Positions 54,801 through 62,519 of a stretch of DNA of 64,000 bases are shown here, in pieces. The stretch is from UBA6244 sp963676875 (GTDB lineage Bacteria > Bacteroidota > Bacteroidia > Bacteroidales > F082): assembly GCA_963676875.1 (NCBI GenBank), contig OY781436.1:1922001-1986000 (forward strand). Reading direction: 5' to 3'. The position numbers and the translations under genes are program-made. Every line of letters begins with the position of its first letter. The stretch's first letter is position 1. The notes beneath the pieces are model-generated. The model was given only the letters and a program-made list of their open reading frames with translations. It did no database searches and was not told the DNA's origin.

Positions 54801-55045
54801 GCATTGAAGAACCTGCGTTAGCTTCAAAAATAAATGCATGGGTGTACGATAATATGCTTTACATAATGAATCCCGATTCAGATACCCAAGTACAGGTGTT
54901 TGATTTGACAGGTCGCTTTATCAAAGGCACTCAAATTCGCGGAAATGGGCTGCAAACTTATAGTTTGAACCTGCCGAAAGGTATATTTATTATCATGCTA
55001 AAAAATGGGAATGGTTCACAAACATTAAAAGTTATTATCAATTAA
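51815..55045 (+). CDS. T9SS-exported GH5 glycanase, copy 2 (canonical active site)
   Basis: A 1076-residue enzyme with the same architecture as copy 1: signal peptide (KSIILLLLVATIFISLG), CBM4/9-like domain, GH5 barrel, WTGTTGSLWDTPSNW module and type A sorting domain. The acid/base Glu (LINEPRP) and the nucleophile Glu (VGEYGICWE) are present. Unlike copy 1 it keeps RLHMNYK and LDMHAPQGG, the usual GH5 forms at these strands, so it is the more likely active enzyme. It lies just downstream of the TPR-AraC regulator. Expected location is the cell surface, acting on beta-linked glucans. It is followed by a partial IS3 element. Confidence 0.9.
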   Translation: MHKSIILLLLVATIFISLGNSSLQATPANLLTNPGAESGTSPWTTFGGGPALQASSAESKSGLYSFFITGRTQFYQGPSYNIKSLVTGGLLIPGQRYTYSVWVRHQEATSQMLYLNMKKKDGAGTNYLTLEDEMVPPNTWVKIERNYILDITGTLSSLDLYVITSNGTTFSFYTDDFFLGDPEDYSPPVSSTTTDYIRASGKELVISAASTSIVLKGINVAVPVDASDASQDIWDVKSVSLEDFQNIASLGFNSIRLHMNYKVFEDDASPGVFKEDGWIWLDRAISFAKSAGLKVMLDMHAPQGGYQSDKAIGFADFWGSSAVDPNTANQNRLIDLWGAIADRYQHETAILGFDLINEPRPHNSEEWFSYAEQLITEIRTVDANHMIVVEGPFIPNYTFRTVADNNVMYDSHYYYTWGYVTQYSAAYGKAGQEWGKYDPENPIWVNSSEDVVAAGTPNASPFDKSYLENILIGDVLDFASNNNVPVDVGEYGICWENFSEDVGAMRYLYDLDEIFNGDNAKSMNISRFYYTYQTPTFGLYTNWFGFQPSEEEVSSNLKSYFANDFRWTGTTGSLWDTPSNWNVGIKPGTTNNVTIESASNNPHIINSPDTPALCNNLTILSGANLIIDAGKALTINGTLVNNAGVGGLVIESDASGTGSLISNTTGVDVIVKRYIDGYSSGSTHGWHLLGSPVVGQDISLFHTPGTGDRFYKWDEPTKTWINRTAEGDVLNPVFESAFVEGRGYLIANENSSVFSFEGASNVENLNINGLTNTGGVYAGWHLLSNPFSSAIKYDQGSWNKVNMGGYAQIWNETTASYKVLSENQIIPSMNGFMVYTSGNGSLTIPAEARTHSDSSWYKSTGSINQIILTAMDNEGTTAQETIIRINDKATEGFDLLYDSYFVAGFAPLFYSINHNEEIAMNSIPAITEGQIIPLGFVKNESSNFIIRLTESMQNVTVFLVDKQTGKECNLNEKSYSFSSEIDDHPNRFFLKFGTTGIEEPALASKINAWVYDNMLYIMNPDSDTQVQVFDLTGRFIKGTQIRGNGLQTYSLNLPKGIFIIMLKNGNGSQTLKVIIN
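51855..55039 (+). repeat. 3185-bp direct repeat, copy 2
   Basis: Gap-free match to 25190-28374. It has the same orientation, so recombination between copies would delete 26,665 bp (one GH5 copy and everything between). Confidence 0.9.
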
Positions 55046-55138
55046 ATTTTGTTTTGGATACGCAAGATTGCTATGAGTAGGTATAATAATAACGCTTTCA
55101 AAAACAACCAGAGTGCTGATATTTATCAACCTAAATCA

Positions 55139-56246
55139 CTAGTGGGCACTAAAAATAGAATGTAGTTCTTTGAAATTCTTAGACCGCACTAAATCGGACA
55201 AGTCAGGAAATAGGACAGTTGATAACAATTGGTTAAAAAACAAGTTTCTATGATACCGTTAGATATTCGCAAGTCTAAGATAGACAGAGATAAAGGGGGT
55301 GTTAGCATTTGTCATCAATGCGAGATGTTAGGTGTGTCGCGAAGTTCCTTGTATTATACACCCTCCAAAAGCAAGGATAAGGATATTGAAATTATGAAGG
55401 AACTCGACAAACTCTATTTGGAGGATCCCACCAGAGGAACTCACCGGATGTCTAAAGAGCTAAAGAAGAAGGGCTTTGCAGTAGGTCGATGTCATGTAAG
55501 GACATTGATGCAAACCATGCGGATGAAAACTCTCTATTGTCGACTGCGCAGCACGGTGATTGATCCGGCGAAATATAAATATTCCTGCTTACTGAGAAAC
55601 CTGGAGATTAATCGGCCAAATCAGGTTTGGTCCATAGATATCACCTATATCCCAATGAAGAAAGGATTTAACTATTTGCTAGCCATCATGGATGTTCACA
55701 GCCGCTATATTTTAGGCTGGAGTTTATCAAATACCACGGAATCCGAATGGGTTGTTGAGGTTTTGAAAGCGACAGTACTACGACAGGGCAAAACTGAAAT
55801 TATCAACTCAGACCAGGGCAGTCAGTTCACTTCAGACGAAAACTTGAGCTATGTAAAAAGCCTTTTAACCGTCAGGATATCAACGGATGGAAAAGGCAGA
55901 GTCATTGATAACGTGTGCATTGAAAGGTTTTGGCGCACAATTAAAAACGAAACGCTCTATTTGCTTGAGCTCAGATCCGGACACGATGTTTGGCAAGCTT
56001 GCGATGAGTTTATTGGTTATTACAATAACAAAAGGGTTCATCCATCTTTGGATGACAAAACTCCTGAATATGTCAATAAATCAGCCGCATAAACTTTATC
56101 CGATGAGCACTCAGGCAAAGTTATTTCCAAAATTACGACTTGAGCTTGTAGTGGCGGCTCCTCGAAATTTTAGAATAACTTTGCTCGATGACTTATGCAT
56201 AAAAAAGAAATTTATTTCATTTGAAAATGTTGTCCAGTGCAACTAG
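55139..56246 (+). mobile_element. Partial IS3-family element (orfA missing)
   Basis: It contains an intact orfB, but only about 90 bases precede it, not enough for orfA. Possible terminal repeats are CTAGTGGGCACT at the left and, inverted, CTAGTTGCACTGG at the right. No target duplication is evident, so the boundaries are tentative. Confidence 0.55.
55229..56092 (+). CDS. IS3-family transposase OrfB
   Basis: A 287-residue DDE transposase. The HTH_21 region (TRGTHRMSKELKKKGFAVGR) is followed by the rve-type catalytic core: first Asp in WSIDITYIP, second in INSDQGSQFTS and Glu in CIERFWRTIKNE, all present. It ends with NKRVHPSLDDKTPEYVN. The frame is open from a TTG at 55229; in IS3 elements OrfB is normally made by frameshifting from OrfA, which is absent here. 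The protein is therefore probably not produced in its active fused form. It lies directly downstream of GH5 copy 2. Confidence 0.85.
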   Translation: MVKKQVSMIPLDIRKSKIDRDKGGVSICHQCEMLGVSRSSLYYTPSKSKDKDIEIMKELDKLYLEDPTRGTHRMSKELKKKGFAVGRCHVRTLMQTMRMKTLYCRLRSTVIDPAKYKYSCLLRNLEINRPNQVWSIDITYIPMKKGFNYLLAIMDVHSRYILGWSLSNTTESEWVVEVLKATVLRQGKTEIINSDQGSQFTSDENLSYVKSLLTVRISTDGKGRVIDNVCIERFWRTIKNETLYLLELRSGHDVWQACDEFIGYYNNKRVHPSLDDKTPEYVNKSAA

Positions 56247-56284
56247 ACCATCTCAGATTATGGCGGTTAATCAAAAGCTGTTTG

Positions 56285-56377
56285 TTATTCCCATTTCTTC
56301 ATCTTCTTAGTTAAATGCTCCAACTCATATTTTGTGTATCAGAGTGGTTTTAATGTCGGAATGTACCAGAGTTTTGC
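56285..56377 (-). pseudogene. 3' relic of a second tyrosine integrase
   Basis: On the minus strand this DNA closely resembles the last 90 bases of the intact integrase (61341-62480). The protein reads HSDIKTTLIH, then after a frame change KYELEHLTKKMKKWE and a stop. A two-base loss falls at the catalytic Tyr codon region (intact: DIKTTQIYTKYELEHL). Similarity stops exactly where the next frame begins, at 56378. Confidence 0.7.
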
Positions 56378-56671
56378 ATGTTGATTAAGGGTTCAAACAA
56401 CAGGTTTAAACTCATGACAAGGGAAGCCAAGGTACTACCCCAGGTGACCATCTTTACCTTCCTCGACAAACATAAGGAGTTCGTCGAGTTTGCATTGAGC
56501 AAATACATCGAAACCGGAGTGGAAGAGCTCGACCAGGAGAAGCTGGCCATTTTACTAACCAATAAGTATCAATCCCTTGAAGATGCCAAAGTTGTTTTGG
56601 GTGATACCTCAAGTATAAGCGCTCTTTTTATTGAGTTTCAGAAGTATTTGTATGAGATGAGGGTGGCGTAA
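56378..56671 (+). pseudogene. Possible C-terminal fragment of a type I restriction HsdR subunit
   Basis: A 97-residue frame with LPQVTIFTFLDKHKEFVEFA, then TGVEELDQEKLAILLTNKYQ and IEFQKYLYEMRVA. The pattern of ELD-EKL-LL-KY followed by a GD-x-x-x-I-x-x-x-F-I-x-FQ-YLY ending is, from memory, that of HsdR C-termini. Nothing upstream encodes the motor or nuclease domains, and the frame starts at the break with the integrase relic. It would be a leftover of a lost restriction system. The alternative is a genuine small protein. Confidence 0.4.
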
Positions 56672-56815
56672 GTAAGGTGCGTATTATCTAGGCTTTTTCT
56701 CTACCAATTATTTAATACTAATTTATTTTCAATTGGAAAAAGCACTATCTTTATCCTCCAAAAATATTAGTTGTAATATTCGCCTGTTGGTAATTTCAAT
56801 CAACACGCTTCCCAT

Positions 56816-57898
56816 GTGATATTTTTGTTCAGAAAGGCAGACGACGTTTTAAGTGATAGTATAGTGAAAAAAAAAACAAATAAAAACGAAACAACAGGCA
56901 ATCTAATTTTAGTAATTGCGGCTTTTAGCTTGGGAGTAATGATAATTTTCACGTTAATAGAGCCTTTTAATGATTGGTCATTTAACCCAAACCCTATACT
57001 TTTTAGTCAGTTTGGAAGTTTTATAGGTGGTTTCATCGGAACTATTTTATCTTTTGGTGCAGTAATTTTGCTGTATTTGACTCTAAGGGCACAACAATCT
57101 GCTATTGAACATCAAGACAGAACGTCTAAAATAGAATCTTTTGAGAATACATTTTTTAATCTTTTGAGAACACAACAGGATATTACAAATAGTTTAAAGT
57201 CCCGTGTTTACTTTATTAATAGAAATTTTGAAATCCAGTCTAATGAAGTTCATGGCAGGGAGTTCTTCAAGTATGCAAAAAATGAATTACAAAACATTTA
57301 TAATTCGATTGATAACGAAAAATACAACCCGAGATTTGATAATGGAAATGAGAACCTTAATTATTTAAGACAACAAATTAGTGAGATAGATTTATCCAGC
57401 TCCCCAGATTTTTGGACAGAAGCAGATAAATCAGCCGCTATAGGCGGAGTGTATTTAAACGAGCAAATTAGTTTCACAAATAGACGATATGAAATAACAC
57501 AAATAGAGTGGGCGGAAATAAAAGAGCTTGACACTAAAAATAAAATGACAAGGATTTATACGCTTTTTTTTCAGCAACATCATTCTGCCATCGGCCATTA
57601 CTTCAGGCACTTATTTCATTTAATCAGCCTTCCATCATCACTTCAGGTTTACTCGGAAAATCCAAATGGAAAAAAGAAATATACTGATTTTATACAGGCC
57701 CAAATGTCTTCTTATGAATTAATGTTGCTTTTTTATAACGCAATGGCATTTCCCAAGATGCTAAACCTATTGCAAGAATCAAAGTTTCTTGAAAACTTAG
57801 CTGAAGAGGATTTGATTTCGGCAGAACACAATTGTGTTGAGAACATTGTAATCAGAAAAAGAGCAAAACTTCTAGGAAGAAATTTCAACGCGAAATAA
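56816..57898 (+). CDS. Putative phage abortive-infection protein (AbiC-like)
   Basis: A 360-residue protein from GTG 56816 (a GTG at 56864 is an alternative start). Two membrane helices near the N-terminus (GNLILVIAAFSLGVMIIFTL and FIGGFIGTILSFGAVILLYL) precede a soluble domain. That domain has FENTFFNLLRTQQDI, GREFFKYAKNEL, GHYFRHLFHLI and IQAQMSSYELMLLFYNAMAF, the pattern of the putAbiC family (putative phage abortive infection). Such proteins are thought to kill or arrest the infected cell at the membrane. It lies 51 bases upstream of the kinase gene on the same strand and may be an effector for that module or an independent defence gene. Confidence 0.75.
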   Translation: MIFLFRKADDVLSDSIVKKKTNKNETTGNLILVIAAFSLGVMIIFTLIEPFNDWSFNPNPILFSQFGSFIGGFIGTILSFGAVILLYLTLRAQQSAIEHQDRTSKIESFENTFFNLLRTQQDITNSLKSRVYFINRNFEIQSNEVHGREFFKYAKNELQNIYNSIDNEKYNPRFDNGNENLNYLRQQISEIDLSSSPDFWTEADKSAAIGGVYLNEQISFTNRRYEITQIEWAEIKELDTKNKMTRIYTLFFQQHHSAIGHYFRHLFHLISLPSSLQVYSENPNGKKKYTDFIQAQMSSYELMLLFYNAMAFPKMLNLLQESKFLENLAEEDLISAEHNCVENIVIRKRAKLLGRNFNAK

Positions 57899-57949
57899 CC
57901 AAAAAGAGTGCTATGGTTTTTTTCATAAAGCAACAAATAATTTAATTAT

Positions 57950-58735
57950 ATGAGTTCTATTTATTTATCAGAAGGTTTGTTGAATTACTTTGGAATTAGT
58001 GATTATATTACCGCAAAGCCCGGTGGTCAGAAAACAGTTTTTATTGTAACCATTGAAGGTCTTAAGTATGCCTTAAAGATTATTAATACTGCTGACGACA
58101 GATTTAAACGAGAGGTTAGGATCTGTGAACAATTTACTGAAAATCATGGAATACCTTCTATTGTCAGAATAGAAATATATGAAAAAGACACTATTATCCT
58201 TGAAGAGTATATTGAGGGTTCCGACTTAAATGAAATAATTAGTGAATACAAAAACAAGGAAGAAAAGGTATGTCAATTAATTCATTCCATTGGACAAATA
58301 TTGTCTCCTGTTTGGGAGGCCAGATACGTACACAGGGATTTAAAACCACAAAATATCAGAATTCAAAAAAGCGGAGACCCCGTTGTACTTGATTTTGGAA
58401 TTGCGAGAGCATTAGATGAAGAGTCCATCACTGTTTCAGGAGGACAGCCATTATCATGGCTATTTGCCTCTCCTGAGCAATATGCAGGAAAAAAAGAACT
58501 TATTTCCTATAGAACAGACTTTTTTTGTTTAGGAATAATTGCATTTCATCTTTTTACTAACACGTTGCCATTTGGAAATAACAAAGCTGAGATAAGCGCT
58601 ACATTTCAGAAGGGATCCCTCTCTGTGTCAACAGGGAATACCACTATTGATAACTTTTGTAACGCAGTATTTAAAAAAAACCCGTCAGAAAGACCTCGAA
58701 AAATATCTTCATTTTTAAAACTTATTGAATTATGA
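57950..58735 (+). CDS. Ser/Thr protein kinase
   Basis: A 261-residue stand-alone Hanks-type kinase domain without membrane or sensor parts. The Lys is in YALKIINTADD (Lys43), the catalytic loop is VHRDLKPQN (HRD 128-130, Asn135), the metal-binding DFG is at 148-150 (VLDFGIAR) and the APE-type motif is SPEQ (174-177). The glycine loop is reduced to PGGQKTVF. All residues needed for catalysis are visible, so it should be active. Its stop overlaps the start of the next gene by four bases (ATGA), implying coupled translation. Together with the PP2C phosphatase encoded on the opposite strand it suggests a phosphorylation switch. Confidence 0.9.
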   Translation: MSSIYLSEGLLNYFGISDYITAKPGGQKTVFIVTIEGLKYALKIINTADDRFKREVRICEQFTENHGIPSIVRIEIYEKDTIILEEYIEGSDLNEIISEYKNKEEKVCQLIHSIGQILSPVWEARYVHRDLKPQNIRIQKSGDPVVLDFGIARALDEESITVSGGQPLSWLFASPEQYAGKKELISYRTDFFCLGIIAFHLFTNTLPFGNNKAEISATFQKGSLSVSTGNTTIDNFCNAVFKKNPSERPRKISSFLKLIEL

Positions 58736-59886
58736 AAGTAACACACGTTTTAGGACACAATTCAAACTGGAATATTGATTCATATTTTGAGCAAAATATT
58801 GGAGACTACTTTCTAATAACAGCTTTTACTCATGGCAAAGACTATGATACTAAAGGGTTATTGAAAAAAGTACTAAGTACCTCGATGATTGACCTCCAAT
58901 TTTATGGTAAAAACACGAGTATTAAAAGTGGTAAGTTAGGGGAGTTTTCTTTTCATACATCGTTAAAAGACACTGATGAAGTAACAAGTGTTTATTTTGA
59001 AAATTGTGTTCATCAAGCAATTAAATTTCAAAGAGATAAGAATTTCCACAACATTATAATTCCTCTCTTCTATGAAAATGAAGAAGTGGAAGATATCACT
59101 TCGACAATAAAATCATTAAATAAGTATGTTTCAGCATTAGACAGAGGGGATAGTAAATACTACATGACACTACCCTTTGCAAATCATATAATTATTGATA
59201 AGGATAAAGTTGAAGAAATTCTTTTTGCATGTACGGATATGAATATCTGTTTCGATGGTTATTTTATTGCTTGTGAAAATAAGCCGGAATTTCGCAAAAA
59301 ACTTTCAACCGATATTAAGGTGTTCAGGAACTTATCAAAAGTTTTTAAGACGCTAAAGTTACAGGGTTTTGAAACAATATATTCATATGCAAATTGGGAT
59401 GCAATTATATATCTCGCTCAAACAGATATCGATTACGTAACTATTGGCACCTATGAAAATTTGAGAAACTTCGACATTAAAAGGTTCACAGAGGACATTT
59501 CAGGGGGAGGCTCAAAAGGGTATTATTTTTCTGAAAAATTATTAAACATGGTCAGGGCAAACGATGTTACAATGATAAGAGATACCGGGAACTTAAACAT
59601 TATAAAAAACGAAAGAAACATTTTTTCTGATATTATTCTTAACGAGAGTTACCCTTGGAATATTCATAAACCAGACGTTAATAAAAACTATTTATTGTCC
59701 ATTTCACGACTTCTGCATAAAATTTCCTCTATCAGTGATTTAAATCTAAGAAAATCATTTGTTGTTGATTTGATTGATGCAGCCATTGTAAATTATGGTC
59801 TTCTTGAAAATGAAAAAATTTATTTGGATAACGAAAGCAGTAACTACCATTTAAATGCATGGAAAACTTATCTTGCGAATTCGTAG
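58732..59886 (+). CDS. Unknown protein coupled to the kinase (384 residues)
   Basis: A 384-residue soluble protein with no recognised domain. It has alternating strand and helix segments: HNIIIPLFYENEEVEDITST, KYYMTLPFANHIIIDKDKV, MNICFDGYFIACENK, IDYVTIGTYENLRNFD and SGGGSKGYYFSEKLLNMVR. These could form a TIM-barrel-like fold, but that is a guess. The first 60 residues (VLGHNSNWNIDSYFEQNIGD) are distinctive. It overlaps the kinase by four bases and its 3' end overlaps the convergent nuclease-like gene by 19 bases. It is probably the kinase partner or substrate, or the effector of the module. Confidence 0.75.
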   Translation: MKVTHVLGHNSNWNIDSYFEQNIGDYFLITAFTHGKDYDTKGLLKKVLSTSMIDLQFYGKNTSIKSGKLGEFSFHTSLKDTDEVTSVYFENCVHQAIKFQRDKNFHNIIIPLFYENEEVEDITSTIKSLNKYVSALDRGDSKYYMTLPFANHIIIDKDKVEEILFACTDMNICFDGYFIACENKPEFRKKLSTDIKVFRNLSKVFKTLKLQGFETIYSYANWDAIIYLAQTDIDYVTIGTYENLRNFDIKRFTEDISGGGSKGYYFSEKLLNMVRANDVTMIRDTGNLNIIKNERNIFSDIILNESYPWNIHKPDVNKNYLLSISRLLHKISSISDLNLRKSFVVDLIDAAIVNYGLLENEKIYLDNESSNYHLNAWKTYLANS

Positions 59887-60530
59887 TTGTTTTTTATTCT
59901 TTCTGAAAAAAGAATTTGCATTATTGGATCAAACGGTTGTTGTCGCCTTGGGTTAAAATGTCTTACAAGTTTTCCTTCAGAAGTGATTGAAGCCAATCCA
60001 ACATTATATTTCTTGAACGAATCAATGTTTCTTATAGCTACGTTGGAATAGTGAGCATCCAGAACAACATAGGAATACTCAGCAAACCATTTGTATCTAT
60101 AGGCCTGTTGCAATGCTCTTTTCCAATTCTTTAGTTTTGCCTCAACAGCAAAATTAGTACTAAATAGAAGTTCATATTCTTTATTGATAAACAAAGAGTT
60201 TTCTTCACCCCCTATATAATTATTTGACTTTAGTTTTTCAATAGTAGTTGAAACTTTAGTTTTTGAACTTCTGGTAATCTGTAATATTTCACTAAGTGAA
60301 GCTGTACCATAGTTACGAATAAGGTTGTAAATGTTTATATCGAAATAGTTAAGTGTTGTTTCTGAGCAGCTTATACCTTCTTTCGGTTTAATAAATCTGC
60401 AAATTACAATATCAGCAATACCATAACCTAGAGAAACCTCTTCAAAGATTCCCACCTTTGTTTCTCCATAGATATTCTTTATGGTTTTCGTTAAAATATT
60501 AACAAGTTCGATCTCTGTCTCAAATTTCAT
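59868..60530 (-). CDS. PD-(D/E)XK-like nuclease with inserted winged helix
   Basis: A 220-residue protein. An acidic strand (FEEVSLGYGIADIVI, Asp40) and the pair VEAKLKNWKRALQQAYRYKW (Glu130-x-Lys132, then Gln141/142) have the spacing and context of PD-(D/E)XK nucleases. The later strand YSYVVLD completes the core. Between Asp40 and Glu130 lies a winged-helix segment (NLIRNYGTASLSEILQITRS, then VSTTIEKLKSNNYIGG). I propose a nuclease whose DNA-binding domain is inserted into the catalytic fold. Its start overlaps the 3' end of the PP2C gene, so the two are cotranscribed. Catalytic function is inferred from the pattern only. Confidence 0.65.
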   Translation of the reverse strand: MKFETEIELVNILTKTIKNIYGETKVGIFEEVSLGYGIADIVICRFIKPKEGISCSETTLNYFDINIYNLIRNYGTASLSEILQITRSSKTKVSTTIEKLKSNNYIGGEENSLFINKEYELLFSTNFAVEAKLKNWKRALQQAYRYKWFAEYSYVVLDAHYSNVAIRNIDSFKKYNVGLASITSEGKLVRHFNPRRQQPFDPIMQILFSERIKNNYEFAR

Positions 60531-61182
60531 TTTTCAAAAGAATATAAGATGAGTCATCATTATTTGATCTTCTTTGGAGCATTGATATTCTATCTTTTAT
60601 ATTAGCGTGATTTTTAAAATTGAATACTCTAAAATATTCTTTAACGTTTCTCTCCATCAAATTATAAAACCCATCCGTACACAACAAAAAGTTTTGATGA
60701 AAATCAATATCCTTAATTTTGAAATCATTTAGTGAAAGAGTCTCTATTCCTAAACATTTTGTAAGAATGTTTTTGCTGCCGTCTAATGAATCATCGACTG
60801 TAATTTTTTCAAGATATTGATTTGTAAATATATATATTCTTGAGTCTCCCACATTAATATATCCCACTTTATCATTCCTTTTATCTAAAAATAATACAGC
60901 TATTGTGCTCATCCCTGTAATCCCACTATTTATAACCTCCAGATTCGATTCATACAAGATTGCAGACAAATCAAAATTTGACTCTTGATAATCTGTAATT
61001 TTTTTCTTAATCTTTTTAATGTATTCCCGAATGAAAATATAGCTATTGGAATTGGAACTAACACCATCAAATACAATATACAACTCAAAATACTTCTTTT
61101 TAATTATCAAAACCCGATCCTGGTTTTTCGATCTTTTGATACCCTTTTTTGAGTTGTATATATATTTGAATTTTTCTGACAT
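60520..61182 (-). CDS. PP2C-type protein phosphatase
   Basis: A 220-residue phosphatase domain; the start at 61182 (MSEKFKYIYNSKKGIKRSKN) is preferred to one nine codons upstream. The PP2C motifs are in order: KNQDR (Asp22), YIVFDGVSS (Asp39-Gly40), TGMSTIAVLF (90-99), VGDSRIYIF (Gly112-Asp113), LLCTDGFYNLM (Asp170-Gly171) and NNDDSSYI (Asp209/210). All metal-binding Asp are present. It should reverse phosphorylation by the nearby kinase. It is cotranscribed with the nuclease-like gene (11-base overlap) on the strand opposite to the kinase. Confidence 0.88.
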   Translation of the reverse strand: MSEKFKYIYNSKKGIKRSKNQDRVLIIKKKYFELYIVFDGVSSNSNSYIFIREYIKKIKKKITDYQESNFDLSAILYESNLEVINSGITGMSTIAVLFLDKRNDKVGYINVGDSRIYIFTNQYLEKITVDDSLDGSKNILTKCLGIETLSLNDFKIKDIDFHQNFLLCTDGFYNLMERNVKEYFRVFNFKNHANIKDRISMLQRRSNNDDSSYILLKNEI

Positions 61183-61340
61183 GATAGTTACACTTAAACA
61201 TTGTTTCAAAAAATATTTAGACGGTGTTTTTCTTTTTGGCGATTAAATATTTCTATCAAGAAAACGCTATTCCGCCCATTACATTTGACATATGTTAAAT
61301 TTAGTTTAGAAATAACCGCTCAAAATTACTAATTAAATTG

Positions 61341-62480
61341 TCATTGAGCCCATTTCTTCATCTCTGTTTTCAAATGTTCAAGTTCATATTTCGTGTATAT
61401 CTGAGTAGTTTTAATGTCGGTATGTCCAAGAATTTTACTGATGACATCATAATCAATACCCAGTGATTTTGAAACCGTAGCAAATGTGTGGCGGGAGCAA
61501 TGGAAGCTAATACTTTTATTAATATTTGCTTCTTTCATAATATCCTTCAAATACCGATTGGTAGGCTGGTCTTTTAGCACTTTAAAAACGTGTTGCGCCT
61601 TAAATCCAGGTGCCGGTAGCAATTCTTTTGCTTTCTCGCTTAGGGGTATGTTCACGTGCTCTTTTGTTTTAGTCATCTCAATAGATATATAAGAGCCATC
61701 AATAATATTTGAATAACGCATATTTGCCACATCACTATACCTTAAACCGGTGTAGCAGCAAAATAAAAAATATCTTAACACGTTGGCTTTGTTCGGTTTC
61801 ATGGATTTGTTGAAATAAATTGTATTTAATTTATTGAGTTCGTCAAGAGTTAGAAACTCACGATTACCAATGGTTCTACCAATGGATATTTTATCAAAAA
61901 CGTTTTCTTTGACTATGCCGTCATCAACGGCTCTGTTAAGCATGCTTTTTAAAAATTTCATGGATTTGTTAACTGTATTGCTATTATTTCTTCTCTCCTT
62001 GATGAGATATAGCTCATATTTGTCAACAAAACTTTTGTCAATATCCTTAAATAGCAGCTCAGAGCGAAAGTCCCTTAATTTATTTAGTTGATCGTTGTAG
62101 CCCTTTAATGTTCCTGAATTTAGCTTTCCTTGAAGCATTAAGAGTTTTTGTTCCAAGAAATCATAGAAAGATTGACTTCCATATAGTTTGTTGTCAAAAT
62201 CCCGATTAAAGTTATCAAAGGTGATAGGTGTATCGCTTACTCGATAATTATGAATAATGGTTTTGGCCTTAAGATAATACTTATCTATCAAGATATTCTT
62301 ATTCCAACTGTCCGGATCGCTGTTGTTAATTTTACCTGATTTAAAATGCTGTGGTTTTACGAATACATGAAGGGGATAGTACTTGACCTTTTGGTTGATG
62401 GTCAATCGTAGTCTCACATTAACAGTTCCATCATTTTTAACGTAGTCTGTTTTGAGAACAATTTTGATTGTAGCATTCAT
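61341..62480 (-). CDS. Tyrosine recombinase (island integrase)
   Basis: A 379-residue integrase of the Bacteroidota mobile-element type: an N-terminal arm-binding region, a SAM-like core-binding domain (about 100-190) and a catalytic domain. The catalytic residues are complete: Arg247 (YTGLRYSDV), Lys near 273, His327 and Arg330 (FHCSRHTFATV), His353 (LGHTDIKTT) and Tyr362 (QIYTKYE). It is the gene nearest to tRNA-Cys and points away from it, the normal place for the enzyme that integrates at the tRNA 3' end. The upstream region (62481-62628) contains the motif pair shared with the left end. It should be functional. Confidence 0.93.
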   Translation of the reverse strand: MNATIKIVLKTDYVKNDGTVNVRLRLTINQKVKYYPLHVFVKPQHFKSGKINNSDPDSWNKNILIDKYYLKAKTIIHNYRVSDTPITFDNFNRDFDNKLYGSQSFYDFLEQKLLMLQGKLNSGTLKGYNDQLNKLRDFRSELLFKDIDKSFVDKYELYLIKERRNNSNTVNKSMKFLKSMLNRAVDDGIVKENVFDKISIGRTIGNREFLTLDELNKLNTIYFNKSMKPNKANVLRYFLFCCYTGLRYSDVANMRYSNIIDGSYISIEMTKTKEHVNIPLSEKAKELLPAPGFKAQHVFKVLKDQPTNRYLKDIMKEANINKSISFHCSRHTFATVSKSLGIDYDVISKILGHTDIKTTQIYTKYELEHLKTEMKKWAQ

Positions 62481-62519
62481 TTTGGCACCTGTTTAATTGG
62501 TAAACAATTAGTAAACAAA

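Noticed and set aside
56428..56445. AGGTAC-containing stretch as an internal attachment site between two tandem islands
   Set aside because: Only six to seven bases match the tRNA-Cys core and it lies inside an open frame; not better than chance.
58732..59886. Naming the 384-residue protein a TGT-like (DpdA) barrel enzyme
   Set aside because: A barrel-like strand pattern can be imagined, but no catalytic Asp or zinc-binding Cys motif supports it.
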